From Lepturacanthus savala (taxonomy: Eukaryota > Chordata > Actinopteri > Scombriformes > Trichiuridae), in contig CM060462.1 of assembly GCA_030544235.1 (NCBI GenBank), forward strand, positions 39,447,830-39,511,829: a DNA stretch of 64,000 bases. The letters run 5' to 3'. The notes under the pieces were generated by a model. It saw only the letters and a program-made list of their open reading frames with translations, was not told the origin of the DNA and did no database searches. Each line of letters opens with the position of its first letter. The stretch's first letter is position 1. The translations under genes were made by a program, and so were the position numbers. Positions 55,727 through 64,000 of the stretch are shown here, piece by piece.

Positions 55727-58700
55727 GTAAGACTTTCTGAGTTGGTAGATTGTGGTCTGAAGTACAACAGACTTCAGACCACAATCTTTTTCTAATACAT
55801 GTTTCCAATACACTTTCACGTTTCTCTCTAAAGCCCCTCACTGTTGAGAACACAGGTCATATTTGTCCTGGCTCATGAATATTTATGAGCCTCTCTTCTG
55901 ATTGGCTGACTGTTTTTGAGTAACAGATGACTGAGACCAATCAGGTAACAGCTCACCAGCCCTGAAAGATGTCAGGTGTAGGTCTCAAGCTAGGCTAACA
56001 GTTAGCCATGTTAGCTTTCCCTAAACAGGACTGCGGATAAAATGTTTTTTTTTGACAAATCACAAAACAATAGCATGGCCTATAAAGGCTCTGGATTAAT
56101 GACTGGACTGATGTAGGGGAACAGGGATGCTTTGATTTTAGTGAGAAATGTGAAGAACCAGTGAACTACAGTGCAAGTTAAAACTTTGTGAGCCGCCGTG
56201 ATCTGCCCCGTATACATCTCAATCCCCTTAAAGCCCAAGTGACTCCAGCCTGATGCTAACAAAACTGCTAACAGTAGTGTTTAACTGTTATCTATGATTA
56301 TGAGAGCTAACTTCACTAACAGTGCTGATAACATTGCTAACATTGTAATACATAAATATATGGTCATGATATGTGCTAACATCATAGCTAACACAGCTAA
56401 CAGCAGATATATCCTGAGCCCGCAGCAGCAGGACTGAAGCTCACACTGGACAGATAAATGGAGCAAGAGGAAGCTGTTCGGTGTAAGTTGGTGGAGTGAA
56501 GCTATAATAGCTAACGTTAGCCTGGCTAACTTACAAGCCTGACATCAGATACATCCCATGTGCCAGAAAGGGTAAAGTTACCACTCTGAATAAAGCTCCT
56601 AGAGGCCAAGTAATATTTACAACCTTCATGAGAGGTGGTTAAAATATAAAACACTAAATAAACATCAGTCACTGGTCTTATATTAACATCCTGGAGAAGG
56701 TTGTGCATTGTTAGTTGTTCCTGAGCTTCTATTATTTTGCAGTGTTTTCTCCACATTGCTCTCTCAGTTGTCTCTGTGTGGACAGACAGAATGTGAGCTC
56801 ATTCTTCATGATTCCTCCACAGAGTGAACCAGGAGAGCTCAGAGGTTCCCAGTGGTCCGTCTGCCCAGAAGGAGGAACAGAGCAGTAAGAGGATTTCTAT
56901 GAAGATTCAACATGATGGATTAATGAGATGTTTACTGATGTCTCAAGACTTGTCTTTGAAAATCAAATGAGCTTTATACTTAGATATTTATATTATTTCC
57001 TGTGTGTTCCAGCTGGCAGGTGTCAACGTAAACTCAAGTCTAACCTGCAGCAGATGTTCCAGTGTGTGTTTGAGGGGATCCCTAAACCAGGAAACCCAAC
57101 TCTTCTGGTGGACATGTTCACAGAGCTCCTCGTCACAGAGGGAGGGACTGGAGAGGTCAATGATAAACATGAGGTCACACAGATTGAAGCAGCTTCCAGG
57201 AACCAGAACAGACCAGACAGACCAGAACTAACAGTCAGACGAGAAGACATCTTGAAAGGCCCACCTGGAAGAACTAAACCAATCAGAACAGTGATGACCA
57301 TGGGAGTGGCCGGCATCGGGAAAACAGTCTTAACACAGAAGTTCACTCTGGACTGGGCTGAAGACAAATCCAACCAGGACATAGACTTCACATTTCCATT
57401 CACTTTCAGAGAGCTGAATGTGCTGAAAGAGGAAAAGTACAGCTTGGTGCAACTAGTTCATCACTTCTTTACTGAAACCAAAGAAGCAGGAAGCTGCATG
57501 TTTGAAGACTTCCAGGTTGTGTTCATCTTTGACGGTCTGGACGAGTGTCGACTTCCTCTGGACTTCACCAACAACCAGATGCTGACTGATGTCACAGAGT
57601 CCACCTCAGTGGATGTGCTGCTGACAAACCTCATCAGGGGGAACCTGCTTCCCTCTGCTCGCCTCTGGATAACCACACGACCTGCAGCAGCCAATCAGAT
57701 CCCTGCTGAGTGTGTCAGCATGGTGACAGAGGTCAGAGGGTTCACTGAACCACAGAAGGAGGACTACTTCAGGAAGAGGTTCAGAGATGAGGAGCAGGCC
57801 AGAACCATCATCTCCCACATCAAGACCTCACGAAGCCTCCACATCATGTGCCACATCCCTGTCTTCTGCTGGATCACTGCTACAGTTCTGGAGAAGATGT
57901 TAAACAGCAGAGAGGGAGGAGAGCTGCCCAAGACCCTGACTGAGATGTACATCCACTTCCTGGTGGTTCAGGCCAAACTGAAGAAGGTCAAGCATGATGG
58001 AGGAGCTGAGACAGATCCACACTGGAGTCCAGACAGCAGGAAGATGATTGAGTCTCTGGGAAAACTGGCTTTTGAGCAGCTGCAGAAAGGAAACCTGATC
58101 TTCTATGAATCAGACCTGACAGAGTGCGGCTTCGATATCAGAGCAGCCTCAGTGTGTTCAGGAGTGTTCACACAGGTCTTCAAAGAGGAAAGTGGACTGT
58201 ACCAGGACAGGGTGTTCTGCTTCATCCATCTGAGTGTTCAGGAGTTTCTGGCTGCTCTTCATGTCCATCTGACATTCATCAACTCTGGAGTCAATCTGCT
58301 GGAAGAAAAACAGAAAACATCCTGGTGGTCTAAAGTCTTTAAAAACAAACCTGAACTCACACATGTCCACCAGAGAGCTGTGGACAAGGCCTTGAAGAGT
58401 CCAAATGGACACCTGGACCTGTTCCTCCGCTTCCTCCTGGGTCTGTCTCTGCAGACCAATCAGAGGCTCCTACGAGGTCTGCTGACACAGACAGGAAGTA
58501 GCTCACAGACCAATCAGAAAACAGTCAGGTACATCAAGAAGAAGATCAGTGAGGATCTGTCTGCAGAGAGAAGCATCAACCTGTTCCACAGTCTGAATGA
58601 ACTGAAGGATCATTCTCTAGTGGAGGAGATCCAACAGTTCCTGACATCAGGACGTCTCTCCACAGAGAAACTGTCTCCTGCTCAGTGGTCAGCTCTGGTC

Positions 58701-61700
58701 TTCATCTTACTGTCATCAGAAGAAGATCTGGACGTGTTTGACCTGAATAAATACTCTGCTTCAGGGGAGGCTCTTCTGAGGCTGCTGCCAGTAGTTAAAG
58801 CCTCCACCAAAGCTCTGTAATTACAGTTAAATCCATTCAGCATTATTTAAATACTCTGTTATGTTTAACAGGACAGAGTAGAAATAACCTCTTTTTATTT
58901 CTTCTCCAGGTTGAATGACTGTAACCTCTCAAGGAGAAGCTGTACAGATCTGTCCTCAGTTCTCAGCTCCACATCCTCTAGTCTGAGAGAGCTGGACCTG
59001 AGTAACAACAACCTGAAGGATTCAGGAGTGAATGTTCTGTCAGCTGGACTGAAGAGTCCACACTGTAAACTGGAGACTCTCAGGTCAGATCAAGTTACAG
59101 ATTGTCTTGGAGATACTTTCTAAACACCAAGGTTCATATGGGCTGAGATAAATGTCACTGAAACTGATTTAGAATTCCTTAAATGTATTCTAATGAGAGA
59201 GACAAACAGATAAAGAGGTTTCTACTAAAAGGCTTCAGTATGATGGCAGAAGAATTCACAAATTACTTAAATAGCCTCATTATTTAAATACTCTGTTATG
59301 TTTAACAGGACAGAGTAGAAATAACTTCTTTTTATTTCTTCTCCAGGTTGAATGGCTGTAACCTCTCAGAGAGAAGCTGTACAGATCTGTCCTCAGTTCT
59401 CAGCTCCACATCCTCTAGTCTGAGAGAGCTGGACCTGAGTAACAACAACCTGAATGATTCAGGGGTGACTATTCTGTCAGCTGGACTGAAGAGTCCACAC
59501 TGTAAACTGGAGACTCTCAGGTCAGATCAAGTTACAGATTGTCTTGGAGATACTTTCTAAACACTAAGGTTCATATGGGCTGAGATAAATGTCACTGAAA
59601 CTGATTTAGAATTTTTTAAAACGTACTCTGATGAGAGAGAAAATCAAATAAAGAGGTTACTAATAAAAGGTTTTAGTAGGACAACAGAAGACTTTACAAA
59701 GGGTTTAAATGGTCTCATTATTTAAATACTCTGTTGTTTTTAAGAGGACAGAATATAAATAACTTATTTTCATTTATTCTCCAGGTTGAATGGCTGTAAC
59801 CTCTCAAGGAGAAGCTTTACAGATCTGTCCTCAGTTCTCAGCTCCACATCCTCTAGTCTGAGAGAGCTGGACCTGAGTAACAACAACCTGAAGGATTCAG
59901 GAGTGAATGTTCTGTCAGCTGGACTGAAGAGTCCACACTGTAAACTGGAGACTCTCAGGTCAGATCAAGTTACAGATTGTCTTGGAGATACTTTCTAAAC
60001 ACTAAGGTTCATATGGGCTGAGATAAATGTCACTGAAACTGATTTAAAATTCCTTAAATGTATTCTAATGAGAGAGACAAACAGATAAGAGGTTTCTACT
60101 AAAAGGCTTCAGTATGATGGCAGAAGAATTCACAAATTACTTAAATGGCCTCATTATTTAAATACTCTGTTATGTTTAACAGGACAGAGTAGAAATAACT
60201 TCTTTTTATTTCTTCTCCAGGTTAAATGACTGTAACCTCTCAGAGAGAAGCTGTACAGATCTGTCCTCAGTTCTCAGCTCCACATCCTCTAGTCTGAGAG
60301 AGCTGGACCTGAGTAACAACAACCTGAAGGATTCAGGGGTGAATGTTCTGTCAGCTGGACTGAAGAGTCCACACTGTAAACTGGAGACTCTCAGGTCAGA
60401 TCAAGTTACAGATTGTCTTGGAGATACTTTCTAAACACTAAGGTTCATATGGGCTGAGATAAATGTCACTTAAACTGATTTAGAATTTTTTAAATATACA
60501 CTGATGATAGAGAAGCAGATAAAGAGGTTTCTAATCAAAAGTTTCAGTAGGACAACAGAAGACTTTACAAAGGGTTTAAATGGTCTCATGTAGGTGACAG
60601 TTAATACAAGTTATCACATATTTTCATGTTATCAATTATCACCCTGACACCACAGAACATGCTGCTGTACTGGACAATTATCTGCAGGGGCAGAGCAGGG
60701 GTCCCAGCCCAGGGGGGCGAAGCATTCTTGATGGGCCCTTGTGGCCTAAACATCCCCGTTAAAACATAATCACTAAAAAAAAAATGCCGCAGATCAGCCC
60801 CTCTGACACATAACCACAGCAAGCAGGCACACACGGTCAGCATGATTTAAATGAGGTTTCAGCAGCATGGCCAGCACCAGGTCATTGTGTCAAACCTAAT
60901 TCTAAGCCTAATGCAGACTTCAAGTAGTATCAAACTAGAGATAAAAACCAAATGACATCCAGTGATATCGGATTTAATACAGCTGAGTAACACAATTCAG
61001 ACACATGTTCAAACTACAGGACAGTTTCAAATGTGTGACATGTAGTTAACACAATGACCCAGCACAAAGACACGGTGGTCAAACAGCAACAAACTACACA
61101 GGAAAGGCCATATATTCAGCTTTATGACAATGTTATCAGAAATAATGAATATTATGACAACTTACCAATGATGGTTTCATGGAGCGGTGGGCAGAATACC
61201 ACAACAAAAAATAATTCTATCCAAAGGTGGGGAAAAAAGTCCACATGGAACGATCCAAAATTCCAAAGAAACTAAATCCTTACTATTTACAGTGTGTGGC
61301 CTCATTACAGCGCCACCAGCTGGTTGGTCGGTGCAGACTGGCTGTGTGTCATTGAGTTGGAGGGTTGAACTTGTGTTGTTGAAAGAAGTTTGTCAGCGGG
61401 ACACGAGGCCACGACATTCTTCCTCTGCTCTAAATCTTTTCTTTTGTGTCCTCCCGACTTGTGCTTACCCATTTTGGCGCAAACTAGCTTACAGGCTACA
61501 CCTCCGGCAAAAGTAAAAAACAGACAACATGCACGTACCTGTGCATGACAGGCAGACAGACAAGGGGAGATGGGAGGTTTTTTCATTTTTAGTTTTTAAA
61601 CAACTTTATCCTTATGAACGCAAAGTGTTATAAATAGTGCTGTCAGGCAAAAATTAATCAACAATTAATCTAATTACAGGATTTGAAATGAATTAATCTA

Positions 61701-64000
61701 ATTCAGCGGTTCCCAACCTTTTCTAGCCGTGCACCTCCATCTACATCCAACCTGGTTGATGAACTCCATGATCCAGAGAAAGAGTCCTGCTCTGATGGTG
61801 AAGAGCAGTTAAACTTCCTAGGATGAGACAGACCATCCTGCCTTGAGATCTCATCCCAGGAAGTTTAACTGCTCTTCACCATCAGAGCAGGACTCTTTCT
61901 CTGGATCATGTGACCACAACGACTCTCATTCCAAGTCACACCTTGAATTGGAATTCACACCTTGAAGGGTGACCTATGTGACCCTTTGTTATGGGATGGG
62001 AGGTGTGGTCTATAGCTCCACCCTCTGTGATCCAGAGATATAGCTCCTGGTTTCCATCATCAGGCTGAACTGAAGAAGCCTTTCGGATGAAAGGTGAAAC
62101 GTCTTCAAGCTCTAAGAAAAAGTCCAGTTGCTACTTTTTAAACCCCTTGACTGTTAAACCGTCATGTCTAAACAGAGACAAGTTGTATAACAGGATGTTG
62201 AATATCCATTAAATATGACAAAACGTTTATTTAGACTCTTTATTGTGTCGGAAAATCCCACTTTGAAAAAACTTTATTAAAAACAGTCCAGACCACCATT
62301 ACATTTTTTAGCTTGCACACCCCCGAGTGGCCGCTCGCACACCCCTGGGGGTGCACCACACTTTGTGAATCCCTGATCTAATTAATCACATTTTAATCTT
62401 ATATCTGCTACTGGTTCACAAATAAAGAATTTAAATTCTAGGACATTACAAAATTGTAGTGCAAGACTAATCAGTTGAATACATCAAGAAGAGAAGATTT
62501 GCAATCCACAAAGTGGAGCAAAAACGCGAGTGCGCTCCAAACGCCGCGCCGTCACGCGCCGCGTGTGGGTACTGATATCTGATGATGGTCAGTGCTGGTG
62601 TGAACTGGAGGCTAGAAACTTCCACCGTAGCGACAAAAGGTTTTTAGTCGCGGAATCTTCAGCGGTCACTTTTAAAATGCTTGCGCATTGACTTGCCGCT
62701 TATGATTAATCGTTAATTTCTTTTATAGCGCGTTAATTTGCAGCGTAAGTAATTACACTAATTAACGTGCTAAACTGACAGCCCTAGAAAATCCAACTTT
62801 CCTTCCTGACCATTTTCTTCAGCACACTTTTTCCCCCACGCAGCAGTGGGCCCGGGGCGGCCGCCCCCTCTGCCCCCCGCCTGCTCTGCTACAGATTATC
62901 TGTAATGTTCTGTTTGTTTCCCTTCATCCTTTAGTCCTGCATATAGCTCATATATTTATTCTGTTTAATGTGAAATATACACACATCTGTCTATCTACCA
63001 GGATTCTAGCCAGTCAACATTGTGTGTTCAGTCATTACATACATCAGATACAAGTCAATCATTAGAACATTAAAGTCCTACAAGGATCCTAGTGAAACTA
63101 GTGTGATAGTATCAATGTATTATTAGTCATTAGTCAGTCAGGATCAGTGTGTGTGTCTATTCTCTCTGACTGGCTGACATGTTAATGTTTGCTGTTTACA
63201 GACTGTCAGGATGTCTGATCACAGAGGAAGGTTGTGCTTCTCTGGCCTCAGCTCTGAGCTCCAACCCTTCCCACCTGAGAGAGCTGGACCTGAGCTACAA
63301 TGATCCAGGAGCCTCAGGAGAGAAGCTGCAGTCTGGACTGGAGGATCCACTCTGGAGACTGGACACTCTCAGGTATGGAGAGATGATGTGTGATAGAGGA
63401 GGAAGAGCTGGAAACATGTTCTCTGTCAGAGCTGATCACACATCAACTCAATCTTTGACTTGTTGCTTCCAACTCAACTTTCTGTACATGTTGAAAGTTA
63501 AAGCTGATTAGACTGAACCTGGTCTGAGAAGGAGCAGATAGTGGATTCAGATCAGATCCAGAATCCTAGTGAGTAGACTAGAGTGATGTTAGTGATGTTG
63601 GTGAAAGAGAAGCAGCTGCTCTGACCCCCCTCCTCCTTTCAGCCTGCAGCCTGCTGGAGTCCCATGGTTGACACCAGGTCTGAGGAAGTGTAAGTGTGTT
63701 TTTCATTGGATTCATCAACTTCACACTGTGACATCACTCATTCACATCCTGCTGAGGATGAAGATGATGATGATCAATAACTGCAGCTGTGTTGTGTCTC
63801 CTTCTCTCCATCAGATTCCTGTGAACTCACTCTGGATCCAAACACAGTTCATAGAGAACTCAAACTGTCTGACAACAACAGGAAGGTGACACATGTGGAG
63901 GAGGATCAGTCATATCCTGATCATCCTGATAGATTTGATGGATATGAACAGCTGCTGTGTATCAATGATGTGACTGGTCGCTGTTACTGGGAGGTCGAGT
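55596..64000 (+). CDS. NLR with FISNA-NACHT, LRR and PRY-SPRY (NLRC3-like), 3' partial
   Basis: Joined exons: 55596-55726, 56823-56884, 57013-58816, 58910-59083, 59347-59520, 59785-59958, 60221-60394, 63202-63372, 63643-63689 and 63815-64000 (cut). All phases match, giving 1,032 codons so far. Residues 1-65 are the short SCVSMNSD-type N-terminal exons seen in fish NLRs. FISNA covers about 66-140 (LQQMFQCVFEGIPKPGNPTL). NACHT has Walker A GVAGIGKT at 162-169 and Walker B IFDGLDEC around D238-E242, and continues to about 665. Five LRR exons follow (667-954), then a linker, then PRY and the start of SPRY (LTLDPNTVHRELKLS, GRCYWEVE). Such proteins are cytosolic innate-immune receptors, hugely expanded in teleosts; the ligand is unknown. 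All motifs are intact and no stop interrupts the frame. A PYRIN exon upstream may be the true N-terminus through an alternative acceptor. Confidence 0.92.
55840..56760. other. Intron after the NLR N-terminal exon
   Basis: Low-copy sequence with 'gctaacagttagc'-type clusters at 55,990-56,020 and 56,260-56,540. No exon recognised. Confidence 0.4.
56823..56884 (+). CDS. NLR second exon
   Basis: 62 bases encoding KVNQESSEVPSGPSAQKEEQ and S, phases 2 in and 1 out. Donor GTAAGA. A Ser/Glu-rich spacer of the kind found before FISNA. Confidence 0.8.
57013..58816 (+). CDS. NLR FISNA-NACHT exon
   Basis: 1,804 bases in one exon, as usual in fish NLRs, from TGRCQRKLKSNLQQMFQ to VVKASTKAL. Walker A at 57,303-57,326 and Walker B at about 57,520-57,545. 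Winged-helix and HD2-type text follows (FIHLSVQEFLAALHVHLTF, RFLLGLSLQTNQRLL). Donor GTAATT falls inside the Leu codon. Confidence 0.95.
58910..59083 (+). CDS. LRR exon 1 of NLR
   Basis: 174 bases, LNDCNLSRRSCTDLSSVLSS through LRELDLSNNNLKDSG and GLKSPHCKLETLR. Acceptor 'cttctccag'; donor GTCAGATC. Confidence 0.92.
59347..59520 (+). CDS. LRR exon 2 of NLR
   Basis: 174 bases, LNGCNLSERSCTDLSS, with NLNDSGVTILSAG as its own variants. 437 bp after LRR exon 1. Confidence 0.92.
59785..59958 (+). CDS. LRR exon 3 of NLR
   Basis: 174 bases, LNGCNLSRRSFTDLSS; Cys to Phe at the eleventh residue distinguishes it. 438 bp after exon 2. Confidence 0.92.
60221..60394 (+). CDS. LRR exon 4 of NLR
   Basis: 174 bases, LNDCNLSERSCTDLSS. 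436 bp after exon 3. The following intron matches the other cassette introns up to about 60,590. Confidence 0.92.
61768..61910. repeat. Long hairpin: 62-bp inverted repeat with 19-base loop
   Basis: Arms 61,768-61,829 and 61,849-61,910 are complementary except for one position. Core 'gatccagagaaagagtcctg'. Located inside the third-layer element. Confidence 0.95.
62050..62130 (+). other. Retroelement-type terminal motif, hammerhead-like text
   Basis: 'ctgaagaagcctttcggatg' followed by aaaggtgaaacgtc recalls the CTGA(x)GA - stem - GAAAC layout at the ends of Penelope-like and related retroelements. The core base that would make CTGATGA is A here. Family assignment is tentative. Confidence 0.35.
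63202..63372 (+). CDS. Terminal LRR exon of NLR
   Basis: 171 bases, LSGCLITEEGCASLASALSS through LRELDLSYNDPGASG and LEDPLWRLDTLR. This diverged last LRR exon is typical just before the B30.2 part. Acceptor 'tgtttacag'; donor GTATGG. Confidence 0.92.
63643..63689 (+). CDS. Linker exon between LRR and B30.2
   Basis: 47 bases, SLQPAGVPWLTPGLRK, phase 2 in and 1 out. Acceptor 'tcctttcag'; donor GTAAGT. A short exon is usual at this point in the family. Confidence 0.8.
63815..64000 (+). CDS. PRY-SPRY (B30.2) exon, cut by window end
   Basis: Encodes YSCELTLDPNTVHRELKLSD through DQSYPDHPDRFDGYEQLLC and TGRCYWEVE. Complete PRY and start of SPRY. The remaining 400 bases or so lie beyond the window. 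Confidence 0.92.

Larger units (their letters stand above)
61704..62375. mobile_element. Third-layer hAT-type element
   Basis: Perfect 8-bp duplication atctaatt at 61,696-61,703 and 62,376-62,383. Ends CAGCGGTTCCCAACC and TTTGTGAATCCCTG follow the CAGnGGTTC...hAT pattern. It carries further repeat sequence inside. Confidence 0.8.
61635..62786. mobile_element. Second-layer MITE with ATTAAT-rich ends
   Basis: Ends TAGTGCTGTCAG and CTGACAGCCCTA (11 of 12 as inverted repeats), with 'attaatc'-rich sequence inside both, as in common hAT-type MITEs. No clear target duplication, so less certain. Confidence 0.6.
60685..62894 (-). mobile_element. hAT-type element (outer layer) in the last LRR intron
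   Basis: Perfect 8-bp duplication attatctg at 60,677-60,684 and 62,895-62,902. Ends CAGGGGCAGAGCAGG and CCTGCTCTGCTACAG match at 12 of 15 as inverted repeats. On the minus strand it encodes KMGKHKSGGHKRKDLEQRK (about 61,400-61,475), like the N-terminus of hAT-5/ZMYM-type transposases. The right part has the 'gggcccggggcggccgcccc' segment seen in such elements. Internally deleted and broken by later insertions. Confidence 0.85.

Noticed and set aside
57023..57403. 126-codon frame antisense to the NACHT exon
   Set aside because: Shadow of a well-supported coding exon on the other strand.

Overview
The window is vertebrate nuclear DNA, almost certainly from a teleost fish. Evidence: intron/exon genes with GT-AG junctions; dense CA/TG microsatellites and minisatellites; relics of L2, L1 and Gypsy retroelements and of several hAT-type DNA transposons; and an NLR gene of the fish-expanded FISNA-NACHT-LRR-PRY/SPRY class. 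It is repeat-dominated and contains two clear protein-coding loci, both on the + strand, plus a small PYRIN-CARD unit attached to the second.

Layout. 1-13,350: no gene recognised. A 1.2-kb CTTC-type array, many CA/TG tracts, a dispersed repeat carrying a 'gtccccacaatgtagg' core, AT-rich spacers with copies of a MITE-like family, a 1.3-kb minisatellite of 22-bp units (9.67-11.0 kb) and a small GC-box-rich patch (11.26-11.37 kb). 13,645-38,851: an eight-exon gene encoding a 329-residue DOK4-type docking protein (PH plus IRS-type PTB domain). All eight exons join in frame. Its introns carry minisatellites with 14/21-bp, 21-bp, 17-bp, 11-bp, 31-bp and 45-bp units, a hAT element, an L2 relic with a nested hAT MITE, and further microsatellites. 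38.85-39.65 kb: probable dok4 3' UTR. 39.65-49.3 kb: intergenic, with a large imperfect inverted repeat, a broken L1, a Gypsy remnant with polypurine tract, and a hAT derivative whose BED-finger sequence seeded a 28-bp minisatellite. 49.5-64.0 kb: the immune locus. It has possible non-coding leader exons, a PYRIN exon, a CARD exon ending in a stop, then FISNA-NACHT, four near-identical LRR exon cassettes, a terminal LRR exon, a linker exon and the first part of a PRY-SPRY domain cut by the window end. A nested stack of transposons sits in the last LRR intron.

Function. Dok4 is a membrane-proximal adaptor downstream of receptor tyrosine kinases. The NLR locus would encode cytosolic innate sensing or inflammasome components. 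The PYRIN exon can be joined in frame either to the CARD exon (ASC-like adaptor, 191 aa) or, through an alternative acceptor, to the NLR body. The most interesting points are this modular PYRIN/CARD/NLR arrangement, dok4 exon 2 being framed directly by TG repeats that form its splice sites, the dok4 C-terminus and stop lying inside a tandem repeat, and a minisatellite born from transposase coding sequence with an independent empty site nearby. All exon boundaries are read by eye from frame, splice dinucleotides and family knowledge; no alignment or transcript data were available.
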